This document shows positions 36,266-45,652 of a stretch of 64,000 nt of DNA, piece by piece. Position 1 is the first letter of the stretch. Every line of letters begins with the position of its first letter. A program made the position numbers and the translations under genes. Source of the DNA: Myxococcales bacterium (GTDB lineage Bacteria > Myxococcota_A > Polyangia > Palsa-1104 > JAEUJZ01); NCBI GenBank assembly GCA_016794505.1, contig JAEUJZ010000092.1, positions 158,435-222,434 on the forward strand. Direction: 5' to 3'. The notes beneath the pieces were generated by a model that made no database searches, had not been told where the DNA came from, and saw only the letters and a list, made by a program, of their open reading frames with translations.

Positions 36266-36931
36266 TTATCGGCCGCCGCGGCAGACGCCCTTGAAGCAAG
36301 TCGCCCCAGACGAGCAATCCGTGGCCGCAGTGCAGCTAGAAAGACAGTATGCATTGATGCAGCGGAAGCCGCCTTTGCCGCCGCCACAGTCCGCGTCGAA
36401 GGTACACTCGGGCGATTTCGGAGCCGGATCATCAACACATGCTCCGTTGTCGCAAACCTGCCCCGTCGGACACTTGCTGCTGGCACAAGCCAGCGCACAG
36501 GCGCGGTTCACGCACTTCTGGTTGGCACCGCACTGGGCATCGTCACTGCACAGAGCCCTGGCAATACCGCAGCTAGCAGAGTCACTCAGGCGGCAGCGCC
36601 CCGAGAGACAGCTAAAGCCGCTCTTGCAGGCACTGTTGTCTTTGCACGCTGCTTCGCACTTGCCCAAGTTACAGAGCCGGTCCGCACCACACGCCGCATC
36701 GTTGTCGCAGGTCGACACGTCGGGAGGCGTTGGCTTCACAGGGTCGCCTGCTACTGGATAGCAGCGATCCCCTCGACAGGCATAGCAGCCACTCTGGTCG
36801 CAGTACCTCCGCTCTGCTTCCTCCGTGGACTTGTCACAGCCTGACAGGCCGCCCAAGACAGCACACAGAGCAGGCACCGCAAGCATTGCCATACGAGCAC
36901 GAACGACGAAGGAATAGAACTTCCGAGCCAT
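36266..36931 (-). CDS. Cys-rich lipoprotein
   Basis: 221-residue secreted lipoprotein. Signal peptide AMLAVPALCAVLGGLSGC with lipobox cysteine at residue 32. The rest is a string of Cys-rich modules of the type C-x4-C-x5-C-x3-C (CDNDAACGADRLCNLGKCEAAC and similar copies), common in myxobacterial surface proteins and probably disulfide-bonded. GGGAGGG lies before ATG 36931. No neighbour suggests a function. Confidence 0.82.
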   Translation of the reverse strand: MARKFYSFVVRARMAMLAVPALCAVLGGLSGCDKSTEEAERRYCDQSGCYACRGDRCYPVAGDPVKPTPPDVSTCDNDAACGADRLCNLGKCEAACKDNSACKSGFSCLSGRCRLSDSASCGIARALCSDDAQCGANQKCVNRACALACASSKCPTGQVCDNGACVDDPAPKSPECTFDADCGGGKGGFRCINAYCLSSCTAATDCSSGATCFKGVCRGGR

Positions 36932-37079
36932 AAGAAACCCTCCCGGCACGGTCAACATCGACTGTTCACCTCCATCCTACAAGCGGCGTGCCGCATTGCC
37001 ACAAGAATTGTTTCGCGCCGCAGCCTCTGCTCACAGGGAGGAAGCGAGTCCGTAGCGCGACTCGGCGTGAACGCTTGTT

Positions 37080-37085
37080 TACATT
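37080..37085 (+). promoter_or_regulatory. -10-like box TACATT
   Basis: TACATT 28 bases before the ATG at 37114 in the region divergent from the Cys-rich lipoprotein gene. Confidence 0.25.
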
Positions 37086-37113
37086 CGGGCCGTAAACCAG
37101 AATTGGCTCTCGC

Positions 37114-37959
37114 ATGCGCTCATTCAAGCTTGGTGTCCAGAAGCTGTGTCCTATCCCTCCGCGCAGAACACCAACGGCCTACCTCTCCCCCTTCCTCAAG
37201 TGTTCCGGCCATCGCCCCATGGGATGGCTGCTGCTCGCGGCCCTTTGCCAGATCGCCTGTGGTCATGCGGCTCCGAATGCCTCCGTCTCACAGACCCTTC
37301 GCGATTACCGTCAAGCCTTGCAGACCGACGATGCACACAAGGCGTACGGTTTGCTTACGACCGACCAACAGAAGCGAACGCCCTTGGAACCGTTTGCTCA
37401 GCAGTGGAAGGCAAACGAGCGCGAACGAGCAACGCAGCTTCGTGAGCTAAGTGAGGCGTTGCCTACCGTGGCACCGTCTACCGGTGTCCACGGCACCGCG
37501 GTCCTCACTCGCGCTGCCCGCTTTGGCATCCGCAGCGCCGGCAGCGCCCCCGTCGAGCTTCTCTTGTCAACGAACAGACAAGGCCGCTGGCGGGTGGCAC
37601 ATCCTGAGCTTTCGGCCCCCGACATCAGCACGCCCGAGGCTGCTCTGCGAGGCTTCCTGTCCGCGATCGAGCAGCGAAGCCTTCCTGCCATCTTCCGACT
37701 GCTCTCGGAAAAGACGCGGCAGGCCGCCGAAGAGGAGCTACGCGAGCGAGCCCTCCGCTTGCGGACCGCGTTGCAGAGCAGCGGGCAGCGAGCTGCGACA
37801 CCAAGCCCCACCGGCAAGACAGCTCGCGAGTCAGCCATACCGACGGAGGGACCGCGCATCGAAGTCCGCGGCAACCATGCTCGCATTCAATACGATCCGC
37901 GCTTCTTCATCGATCTGATCCGCGAGCCAGAGGGCTGGCGTATTCGCGACATGAACTGA
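37114..37959 (+). CDS. hypothetical lipoprotein, paralogue of the one at 52442
   Basis: Up to 281 residues; the hydrophobic signal WLLLAALCQIAC ends in a lipobox cysteine, and the alternative ATG at 37219 would place it directly at the signal. After it come two modules of similar shape, each with a helix (DYRQALQTDDAHKAYGLLTTDQQ; ALRGFLSAIEQRSLPAIFRLLSEKT) and a beta-rich end, the last strand being IREPEGWRIRDMN. The same layout and ending occur in the lipoprotein at 52442. Resembles NTF2/DUF4878-like folds. Function unknown. Confidence 0.7.
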   Translation: MRSFKLGVQKLCPIPPRRTPTAYLSPFLKCSGHRPMGWLLLAALCQIACGHAAPNASVSQTLRDYRQALQTDDAHKAYGLLTTDQQKRTPLEPFAQQWKANERERATQLRELSEALPTVAPSTGVHGTAVLTRAARFGIRSAGSAPVELLLSTNRQGRWRVAHPELSAPDISTPEAALRGFLSAIEQRSLPAIFRLLSEKTRQAAEEELRERALRLRTALQSSGQRAATPSPTGKTARESAIPTEGPRIEVRGNHARIQYDPRFFIDLIREPEGWRIRDMN

Positions 37960-38336
37960 AGCGCACGAGGCCTCCCACAGTCCCTGCACAGCGCTCGTTA
38001 CCGAACTCAACTGTTCTGCTTCTTGCCCAAGCCAGCTGTGTCCTCACACAGAACTTTCCGTCGAGAACGCGCGCCTGTAAGCAGCGCCGGCCGCGCCATA
38101 ACGCAGATCGCTGGAATGTAAAGATTTCTTCCCAAATTTATCCTTGTAATCGCAATTTGCCTGTGGTTTCATCACCGCCGATCGGGCGTGGCTGTATTCC
38201 GCTGTGGCGTCGCCCCTGAGACGCTCCCTCATCGGTGCCAAGCGCTGTATCTCGGCCCTCACTTGTGTCCAGGCCATGTCTAGGTCGACGTACCCGCTTC
38301 GGTCGTAGCCCGGCTGTACCACTTCAGGAGGACGAC
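37960..38336. other. 377-bp intergenic region upstream of cdnL
   Basis: Somewhat less GC-rich than its flanks (e.g. around 38100-38165). No coding sequence was recognised on either strand. It probably contains the cdnL promoter and a 5-prime leader, but no clear -35/-10 pair could be picked out. Confidence 0.5.
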
Positions 38337-38825
38337 ATGCTCCGGTTCCAAGTCGGTGATAAGGCAGTCTATCCAGCGCAGGGCGTGGCTGAGATTGTCG
38401 GCATTGAGCAAAAAGAGATCTCCGGGAAGATCCAACGTTTCTACTGCCTGCGCATCCTCGATACGGATATGCGGATCCTGGTCCCCGTCGACAAGGCTGA
38501 CCAAGTTGGTCTGCGCGAAGTCGTGCAGGAAGATCAGATCCAAGAGGTCTACGACATCCTTCGCGAGAAGGAGGTCCACATCGACAAACAGACGTGGAAC
38601 CGTCGGTACCGTGGCTTCATGGAGAAGATCAAGACCGGCAGCCTCTTTGAAGTCGCCGAGGTCTTCCGCGATCTCTATCGACTGAAGAACACCAAGACCT
38701 TGTCCTTTGGCGAGCGCCGCATGCTCGACACTGCGCGCAGCCTCATCGTCAAGGAGCTCTCGGTGGCCAAAGGGACCAGCGAAAGCAAAGTCGAGCGGGA
38801 GCTAGAAAAGCTGTTCAGCGCCTAG
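38337..38825 (+). CDS. cdnL: CdnL/CarD-family transcription regulator
   Basis: 162-residue protein. The N-terminal Tudor-like RNA polymerase beta-subunit-interacting domain begins FQVGDKAVYPAQGVAEIVGIE, and the helical C-terminal domain contains TWNRRYRGFMEKIKTGS and SFGERRMLDTARSLIVKELS, close to the Myxococcus xanthus CdnL pattern. These proteins stabilise open complexes at housekeeping (rRNA) promoters. AGGAGG lies 5 bases before ATG. The short form without the HMGA-like tail argues for CdnL rather than CarD itself. Confidence 0.94.
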   Translation: MLRFQVGDKAVYPAQGVAEIVGIEQKEISGKIQRFYCLRILDTDMRILVPVDKADQVGLREVVQEDQIQEVYDILREKEVHIDKQTWNRRYRGFMEKIKTGSLFEVAEVFRDLYRLKNTKTLSFGERRMLDTARSLIVKELSVAKGTSESKVERELEKLFSA

Positions 38826-38904
38826 CCCGCGTGGTCTCGTGACCCTCTGCATCAACCCCTCAGCATCCCTCCATCGCACATAGGGTGGGCCCACAGGAGT
38901 GGCC

Positions 38905-41124
38905 ATGCCGCGCTCGCTTCCGACCCGGATTCTCACCGTTCTTTCCAGCGGTTTGTTGCTTGGCGCGGTCTTCACCTGCAGCCCGACACAAAAAGGCGTC
39001 TTTGGGGAAGATCCCGTCGTCGACGCGCCGGACGCAAGCGACCCTAGTTCCGACATCGACATGGCGACGCGTCCGCCCATGACGTGCAGCGCCGGCCAGG
39101 CCTGCCCCGTCGGTAAGGTCTGCGTCAAAGACGTCTGCGTGCCCGATCGTGGCGGCTGCTGCAGCGACAACGACTGCCAAAGCGATACACGCTGCACAAC
39201 CCAATCGTCACCGGGTGGAATCTGCGGCCGCTGCTACGACTACGGCGACGGAGAGAGCGATCCAACCTGCATCGGCGACGGCTTTTCAGCGACTGACTTC
39301 AAGCCTCCCGTCGATCGCTGCAAGTGGCCGCCGGCTGGCTCGATGGCGATGGCGCGCGACGTGGTGATGACACCCGTCGTCATCGATCTCGATCTCGATG
39401 GGCAGCCCGAGATCGTCTTTGCGCCACAGAGCGGTATCGGCCCATCGCGGCTAGTTGCCATCCGCGGGCGTGACTGCAGTCAACTCTACGACGTCGCAGC
39501 CGGCATTCAGGGCTTCTCGCAGCTTGCTGCCGGCGATCTCGACGGAGACAAGAAGCCAGAGATCGTCGGACTGTTGGCCAATGGCGCAACGGCCAGCGGG
39601 CACCAAGTGGCGGTTTTCGAGGGGACCACGGGCCGCAGACTGGCGCAAAGCGCAGATCTGTTCTCAATGTCGGGGGCCAGCTTTGACTGCTCGGCCCCAG
39701 CCATCGCCGACATCGATGGGGATGGCAAGCCCGAGATCGCCGTCGGTGCAATGGTGCTGCGCTGGGACAAGGCGGCCGGCAAGCTCATCACATCCTGGAA
39801 CCACACCGCCGCTGGGGCGACCTGGGGCACCGCCACGCTGCTCAACGACTTCGACGGCGACGGCAAGCTAGAGGTCTGCTCTGGCAATCGCATCTATGAC
39901 GGTCTGACCGGCACGGATAAGACGCCATCGGTCATGGCTCGCTTGACCACCGGGGGCTATGGCGCCGTCGGAGACTTCAACAAAGATGGCTCCCCCGATC
40001 TGGTGTTCGTGCAGTCGACCAACGGCGACCAAAAGGTCGCTGTCATCGACGTCAAGAACGACAAATTTCTGATGGACCCGCAGGCTATCCCCGGCGGATG
40101 GGGCGGCTCACCAACGGTGGCAGACTTTGATGGAGACGGCACGCCGGACTTCGGCACAGCCGCGCCTCGTTACTACTACGTCTTCTCGTTGGACTGTCTG
40201 AAGACGCCAAAGCCGGCCAAGTGCCGCGGAACGCTCCCCGGCGTGTTGTGGGCCTCTGAGATCAAAGACGTCTCCTCTGGAGGCACCGCCTCGTCGGTCT
40301 TTGACTTCAACGGCGACGGGCGCGCCGAGGTCATTTATCGCGACGAGTGCTGGCTGCGCGTCTACAACGGCCCCGACGGCAAGACCGTCTTCGCTCGCCC
40401 GATTACCAGCGGCACTGCGCTAGAGATGCCGATCGTCGCCGACGTCGACAACGATGGCCGCGCCGATGTCGTCGTGCCCAGTGACTCGATCCAGGGCGAC
40501 GGCTATTGCTCGGACCAGAACCCTGAGCATCAGACGGGCCTGCCACACGGCGGCGTGACGCAGGGACTGTTTGTCCTAAAAGATCCCGCCAATCGCTGGA
40601 TGCCGTCGCGACCGCTCTGGAACGAGCACACGTATCACATCACCAACGTCAACGACGACGGCACCATCCCGATGAGCGAGTCGCCGAACTGGACGCGGTA
40701 CAACAACTATCGCCAAAACGTGCAGGGCAAGATCGTCGTCACCGTGCCGCAGAGCGATGCAACGGGGCGTGGCTCTCCGCCCATGGATCAGACCGACTGC
40801 AGCAAGCAGTGGAAGCTGCAAGCGCAGGTCTGCAACCGCGGCGCGGCCGAGATCGCCGCCATGATGCCGTCGACGTTCTATGGCAAAGACCCGCGCATCG
40901 ATTCCTCGACGGCGCTGTGTACGGCGTATACCAAGTCGCCGATCCTGCCAGGCAAGTGCGCGGTGATTAGCTGCGAGTGGACCAGCCCGCCGGCAAGCGG
41001 CTCGGTGGACATCTGGCTGCGCGTCAACGACGATGGCAAAGGGGGGCGCCCGCAGACTCAGTGCAAGAACGCCAACGACCTCGCGTTCCTGCCGGGCACC
41101 CTGTGCCGGATCGGTCCTGGCTAG
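38905..41124 (+). CDS. FG-GAP/VCBS repeat lipoprotein
   Basis: 739 residues. Signal peptide with lipobox at about residue 22 (SGLLLGAVFTC). A Cys-rich segment follows (residues 50-115), then a beta-propeller made of repeats with calcium-binding loops: DLDLDGQPE, DLDGDKKPE, DIDGDGKPE, DFDGDGKLE, DFNKDGSPD, DFDGDGTPD, DFNGDGRAE and DVDNDGRAD, eight in all. The C-terminal 200 residues are beta-rich with four cysteines. ATG at 38905 has AGGAG five bases upstream. Probably a surface-exposed adhesion or binding protein. Confidence 0.88.
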   Translation: MPRSLPTRILTVLSSGLLLGAVFTCSPTQKGVFGEDPVVDAPDASDPSSDIDMATRPPMTCSAGQACPVGKVCVKDVCVPDRGGCCSDNDCQSDTRCTTQSSPGGICGRCYDYGDGESDPTCIGDGFSATDFKPPVDRCKWPPAGSMAMARDVVMTPVVIDLDLDGQPEIVFAPQSGIGPSRLVAIRGRDCSQLYDVAAGIQGFSQLAAGDLDGDKKPEIVGLLANGATASGHQVAVFEGTTGRRLAQSADLFSMSGASFDCSAPAIADIDGDGKPEIAVGAMVLRWDKAAGKLITSWNHTAAGATWGTATLLNDFDGDGKLEVCSGNRIYDGLTGTDKTPSVMARLTTGGYGAVGDFNKDGSPDLVFVQSTNGDQKVAVIDVKNDKFLMDPQAIPGGWGGSPTVADFDGDGTPDFGTAAPRYYYVFSLDCLKTPKPAKCRGTLPGVLWASEIKDVSSGGTASSVFDFNGDGRAEVIYRDECWLRVYNGPDGKTVFARPITSGTALEMPIVADVDNDGRADVVVPSDSIQGDGYCSDQNPEHQTGLPHGGVTQGLFVLKDPANRWMPSRPLWNEHTYHITNVNDDGTIPMSESPNWTRYNNYRQNVQGKIVVTVPQSDATGRGSPPMDQTDCSKQWKLQAQVCNRGAAEIAAMMPSTFYGKDPRIDSSTALCTAYTKSPILPGKCAVISCEWTSPPASGSVDIWLRVNDDGKGGRPQTQCKNANDLAFLPGTLCRIGPG

Positions 41125-41271
41125 CTTCAGAAGTGCATCGCGGGCCAGTTGTCGCTGCGAACTGCCGACGGGGGCGAAGCGCCGTTGCGATGCAGGCAGA
41201 CGCAAAGCGGAAGCGAAAAGCAGCGCTGGGGCGCTCTGCGGACAGCAGCGGCCCGGATGCGCACGAGCCTG

Positions 41272-42663
41272 CTATGGATTGCGAAGGCGGGCCAAAATCG
41301 CTGTCGCGTTCTCGATGGTGATCTGCCCACCTCGCGCGAGCTCAGCCGCCACATCGTCGACGAGCGCACCCGTCGCGCCAGCCGACACAGCCACCGATCG
41401 CGCATGCAGCGCCATGTGGCCATGCTGTATGCCCTCAGCAGCCAGCGCTCGCAGCGCCGCTAGGTTCGAGGCCAAGCCGACGGCACCGATCACCATGCCC
41501 AGCTCGGTCCCCGTGCGCACGCCTAGGATCTTCAGGCTGAGCCTGGCTCCCGGATGTGCGCGCAGAGTGCCACCGACGGTCGCAACAGCCATCGGCATGG
41601 CCAACTGGCCACGCAGCCAGCCCTTTTCATCGCGCCGCCAGATGGCCAGCGGACGATACACGCCCTCGCGAGCCGCGTACGAATGGGCGCCCGCTTCGAT
41701 GCCGCGCCAGTCATTGCCGGTGGCGATCACAACCGGATCGACACCGTTCATGATTCCTTTGTTGTGCGTCGCAGCGCGGTAGGGATCGAGCTCGGCAAAG
41801 CGGCTGGCGAGGACAATGCCATCGGCGACTTCAGATCCAGAAAACCCGTCGCTGACCAGCATCTCTGTCGGCACGCGGCACGACACACGCACAACGCGAC
41901 GGTCGGCCAAGTTCGACAGGATGCGCAGGCCAAAGCGCCCTCGCGCCAGCGCAGCCAGCCGCGGAGCCACGGCCTCGGCCATGGTGTTGACCATGTTGGC
42001 GCCCATGGCATCGCGGCAGTCTGCCACGATGTGAACCACCAGCATGCCGTGCTGCTTGGGCCCGCTGGCTTCTAGCTCGCGCACGTGTAGTTCGCGCGCA
42101 CCGCCGCCGATCTTCAACAACCCCGGCTGCTGAGCATCGCAGGTCGCCAACAGCTCGGCCTTCTGCGCCACGATCGCCTGCGTCGCGGCTGCGTTGTCCG
42201 GCACGTCATATAGCTGCACCTGCACGATCATCAGCGGCGGATCGGCGTCCGCAGTAAAGCCCCCGCCCTCGCGCACCATGCGTGCGGCGTTCGAGGCTGC
42301 GGCGATCACCGACGGTTCCTCGACACACATCGGAACCAGATAGTCTTGGCCATTGACCTGAAAGTTCAGTCCCAGGCCCAAGGGCAGAGCATAGGTGCCG
42401 ATGACGTTTTCGACGATGTGATCCGCAGCGGCGGGCTGCAGACCTCCGCCCAGCAGCAGGGCCCGCTCGTTTTCATCCAGACTGAGACGACGCACCAGCT
42501 CGCGGTGTCGATCGTCCAGCGACAAGCGATAAAAGCCAGGCACGCGTGAGCTCGGCCGGTCAGCGTCAGCGACGCTCGCGGAGGATGAGCGCTCCTGCAT
42601 CGGGGAACCTCGGTGTTCGGCAAGTGTGGGGTGCGTCTGTCGGTTGGTACGTTGCATCGGCAT
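41272..42663 (-). CDS. mvaA: hydroxymethylglutaryl-CoA reductase, class II
   Basis: 463 residues. Converts HMG-CoA to mevalonate. Motifs of the class II enzyme: EEPSVIAAASNAARMVREGGGF, DCRDAMGANMVNT, the catalytic Lys in THNKGIMNG and ATVGGT. The N-terminal 40 residues are variable and ATG at 42657 or 42600 are possible starts. Last gene of the five-gene mevalonate operon, six bases after the phosphomevalonate kinase stop. HMG-CoA synthase is not in the window. Confidence 0.94.
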   Translation of the reverse strand: MPMQRTNRQTHPTLAEHRGSPMQERSSSASVADADRPSSRVPGFYRLSLDDRHRELVRRLSLDENERALLLGGGLQPAAADHIVENVIGTYALPLGLGLNFQVNGQDYLVPMCVEEPSVIAAASNAARMVREGGGFTADADPPLMIVQVQLYDVPDNAAATQAIVAQKAELLATCDAQQPGLLKIGGGARELHVRELEASGPKQHGMLVVHIVADCRDAMGANMVNTMAEAVAPRLAALARGRFGLRILSNLADRRVVRVSCRVPTEMLVSDGFSGSEVADGIVLASRFAELDPYRAATHNKGIMNGVDPVVIATGNDWRGIEAGAHSYAAREGVYRPLAIWRRDEKGWLRGQLAMPMAVATVGGTLRAHPGARLSLKILGVRTGTELGMVIGAVGLASNLAALRALAAEGIQHGHMALHARSVAVSAGATGALVDDVAAELARGGQITIENATAILARLRNP

Positions 42664-42669
42664 GTCTAA

Positions 42670-43668
42670 TCAGGCCCTATGCGGGTTGAAGGATGCACGC
42701 AGGCCGCGCTCGCTCAGTGCGAGCGGCAGCACGGACAAGTGACTCGGCAAGCACTGGATCAGGCGCTGCGCTGCGGTGTCATCGGGGACGAGTGCGACAG
42801 CCAGATCGCCGCCCCCCGCCCCCGAAGGCTTGGCTGCGCCCCCAAGTGAGCGCACAACGGCCGCAATCGTCTGATGTTCTTCCGTCGCCAGGGCACAACC
42901 CATGGCAGATCCCAGCTGCATATAGCCCTGGAGCGCCTGATGAATGGACTGCAGGGCGACCTCGGCGTGATCACCTCGGCAAGCAGAAATGAACTCGACC
43001 GCAGCCTGGAACAGAAGATCACGCGCCGGCCGCGTGGCATCGCCGGCCTGCCGATAGCGCGCCACCAGCTGCGCGGTGCTGGCGCTCTCGGTGGTTGCGA
43101 TCAAGCAAAGGCGTAGCCCGTTGGGCAGGCGCAGGTGCTCTGGCATCGCAGAAGTGCTAGCTGCACCGACGACTCGCAGCCCTCCCCAAGCGGCAGCCAA
43201 GATGTCGGATCCGCTGCCGCGGACGCCCTGTGCCGCATCATGCGCATCCCGCGCCACCGCTGCGATCTCATGCCGAACGGCATCCGAATCGACATCCAGC
43301 CCGGCGGCGACATACCATGATCCCACCGCCGCCACCGTCGCAGCCGCGCTGGATCCAAGTCCCAGCTTTCGCCCATCGCGGCTAAATGACGAGGTGTCAA
43401 CATGCGGGAGCCAATCGATGTGCGCCATCGCTGGATCGATGCCCCTGGCCTGCAGCGCTTGACGGGTCTGCACCTGCGCCGCGACCAGAAAAGGCGACGC
43501 GTTGGGCACCGCGCTTGGGCGCAGTGTGGCCTCGGCGAAGCAGTCGATGGCGGCCACCACGGCGGGACTGCCGTCGAGCACGGCGTACTCGCCGACGATC
43601 ATCGCCTTTCCCGGCGCGCATACACAGCTCGTGTGCATCCGCGCCAAGTCGGATCGATCCGTGCTCAT
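42670..43668 (-). CDS. phosphomevalonate kinase (GHMP family)
   Basis: 332-residue GHMP kinase: APGKAMIVGEYAVLDG at the N-terminus, the ATP-binding motif LGLGSSAAATVAAVG and the third motif KPSGAGGGDLAVAL. Being the third GHMP kinase in the operon, and resembling phosphomevalonate kinases with its GEYAVLDG and DAAQGVRGSGSDI blocks, it is assigned to 5-phosphomevalonate phosphorylation. Its ATG overlaps the decarboxylase stop by four bases. Confidence 0.88.
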   Translation of the reverse strand: MSTDRSDLARMHTSCVCAPGKAMIVGEYAVLDGSPAVVAAIDCFAEATLRPSAVPNASPFLVAAQVQTRQALQARGIDPAMAHIDWLPHVDTSSFSRDGRKLGLGSSAAATVAAVGSWYVAAGLDVDSDAVRHEIAAVARDAHDAAQGVRGSGSDILAAAWGGLRVVGAASTSAMPEHLRLPNGLRLCLIATTESASTAQLVARYRQAGDATRPARDLLFQAAVEFISACRGDHAEVALQSIHQALQGYMQLGSAMGCALATEEHQTIAAVVRSLGGAAKPSGAGGGDLAVALVPDDTAAQRLIQCLPSHLSVLPLALSERGLRASFNPHRA

Positions 43669-44684
43669 GGACCGCTGTCCTCGATCAAGCGAGCGCCAGG
43701 GCCGGGAGCGGCGATGATCGTCCGCAGGACTCCAGGCACCGCGGCCAAAGCGGCCGCCACCGCGTCGGCATCTCGCGCGTGGGTCAGCGCCTTGGGATGT
43801 GGGCCGGCATCGCAGGTAAAAAACGCCGCGATGCCACGACGCCGCAGCGCTCGCAGCGCATGCAGTCCCTCGATCGTCGCACCCCGCAGATAGACCACCG
43901 CCGGATCCGCCGCCAAGGCCGAGGCATGCATGCGCAGCGCACTACGCTCGGCCACGTGACCCAACGCTTCCAGATCGCGAGACTGCACCGCCGTCATCGC
44001 CTGTCGCAGATCCGCCGGAGCCGCCGCAACAAACGGAGCAAAATAGGGCGACGTCGCGGCCGTGTGCTTCATTCCGTCGGTTGATCCGGTGTCCTTGGCG
44101 GACTCAGACGCCACACCGATCACCAAGCGAAGCTCTGGCCAGTCAGTCTCGCGCAGAACCTGGCTTGCGCGGGCCGAGTCGACCTGTCCAGGTGTGCCGG
44201 TTCCCAGCACCACGACGCCGCCATACAGCGACCGCGCCGCCGATCCCGAGCCTTGCCGGGCCAGCACCGCCAAGCGCCGACGCGCTGCATCGTCGAGGAC
44301 AAAGCCGGGCCGAAGCGCGCCAGCCGCCGCCACCGACAGCGCAGCAAACGCCGAAGCCGAAGAAGCCAAGCCAGCCGCCGTGGGGAAGTTGTTGTGACTG
44401 CGCACCAGCGCCGAAGCACGCGCGGCGACGCCTAGATCGCGCATGACGCGATCGAGGTGGCGACTGACTTTTGCCAGCGGCTCGCCCGTGACCTCGTGCT
44501 CGTTCAACAGCAGGCGATCGCTCGCCAGATCGGCCTCAAACGAGACCTCGGTTCGCGTGCGCAAGCCAGCCAGCGTCAGCGACAAGCTGGGCACAGCCGG
44601 CAGGTTGAAGTGATCGTCGTTTTTTCCCCAGTACTTGACCAGGGCGATGTTGGTGTTGGCTTCGGCTACGGCCTTGGCTGTCAC
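43665..44684 (-). CDS. mvaD: diphosphomevalonate decarboxylase
   Basis: 339 residues from a GTG start. Converts mevalonate diphosphate to isopentenyl diphosphate. Signature blocks EANTNIALVKYWGKNDD, LPAVPSLSLTL, NNFPTAAGLASSASAFAALSVAA and STDGMKHTAATSPYF define the family. GTG at 44684 overlaps the mevalonate kinase stop (GTGA) and has GAGG seven bases upstream, which fixes the start. Confidence 0.93.
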   Translation of the reverse strand: MTAKAVAEANTNIALVKYWGKNDDHFNLPAVPSLSLTLAGLRTRTEVSFEADLASDRLLLNEHEVTGEPLAKVSRHLDRVMRDLGVAARASALVRSHNNFPTAAGLASSASAFAALSVAAAGALRPGFVLDDAARRRLAVLARQGSGSAARSLYGGVVVLGTGTPGQVDSARASQVLRETDWPELRLVIGVASESAKDTGSTDGMKHTAATSPYFAPFVAAAPADLRQAMTAVQSRDLEALGHVAERSALRMHASALAADPAVVYLRGATIEGLHALRALRRRGIAAFFTCDAGPHPKALTHARDADAVAAALAAVPGVLRTIIAAPGPGARLIEDSGP

Positions 44685-45652
44685 GATCCGACCTCTACTT
44701 GAAACGATGCAAAGCCCGCGCGCTGCCATGCGGCCTTGACGTCTGCCTCGCGTCCGGGGGCCAAGGCAACCACGCAGCCGCCGCCCCCGCCGCCTGTCAG
44801 CTTGCAGCCCAGCGCACCCGCCTGCCGGGCCAGATCGCACAGGGTCTCGATCTCGGGGCAGGACACGTCGAGGCAGGCAAGCTCTGCCTGGTTTTCGTTC
44901 ATCGCATCACCCAGCGTGGCCAAGTCTCCGCGCTGGATGGCCGATGCCGCTCGCTCGACCAGCGCGGCAATGCGGTCAAAGCGTTGACGCACAGCGACTT
45001 CATCCTGTCGATACAGCTCGGCCACGCGAGCGACGCGCCCCTTGGTATCGCGGGCTCGGCCGGTGTGCCCAATGCACAGCGACACGCTTGATCGTGCGCG
45101 GTCCAGCGAAAGCGGAGCCAGCCCCTTGCCGCGACAAAACAAGCCAAACCCACCATGCTGCGCGAGCGTGTGATCCAGACCAGAAGGCTGCCCGTGGAAC
45201 ACCTGCTCAGCGGCCAGTGCCGCCGCAGCGATTTCGGATCCCGAAAGCGGTCGTCCCAGGCCTGCGTTTCCGACGACGCCGATGGCGCGAACCAGGGCCA
45301 CAGCCAGCGCCGCAGAGCTGCCCAATCCCGCCCCGGTCGGCAGCGAAAACTGCGCCACGAAATCAAAGGCATCCGGTCGCGGCAAACCCATTGGCAGGGC
45401 GCGCAAGATCGCGGCATACGCCTGCGCAAGCGAGCTGTCTGCGACCCCTTCTTCCAGCTCCTTTGCCGTCGGTGTGATGAGATTCCAGGCCGGCACGCTC
45501 AGCCGCCCTTCACCGGGTACTACACGGACTTCCGCGCCCCGCGACAGCGCACCGCACAGCGCGGGCACGCCATAGACCACCGCATGCTCGCCGAGCAGGA
45601 TGACCTTGCCGCACGCCGAGGTCGTCGCAATGCTGGCTGGCGCAGTGCTCAT
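44681..45652 (-). CDS. mvk: mevalonate kinase
   Basis: 323-residue GHMP kinase with ACGKVILLGEHAVVYGVPAL, the ATP loop PTGAGLGSSAALAVALVRA and KLTGGGGGGCVVAL. The GEHAVVYG block is diagnostic of mevalonate kinases. Starts inside the stop codon of the isomerase gene (ATGA). Confidence 0.93.
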   Translation of the reverse strand: MSTAPASIATTSACGKVILLGEHAVVYGVPALCGALSRGAEVRVVPGEGRLSVPAWNLITPTAKELEEGVADSSLAQAYAAILRALPMGLPRPDAFDFVAQFSLPTGAGLGSSAALAVALVRAIGVVGNAGLGRPLSGSEIAAAALAAEQVFHGQPSGLDHTLAQHGGFGLFCRGKGLAPLSLDRARSSVSLCIGHTGRARDTKGRVARVAELYRQDEVAVRQRFDRIAALVERAASAIQRGDLATLGDAMNENQAELACLDVSCPEIETLCDLARQAGALGCKLTGGGGGGCVVALAPGREADVKAAWQRAGFASFQVEVGS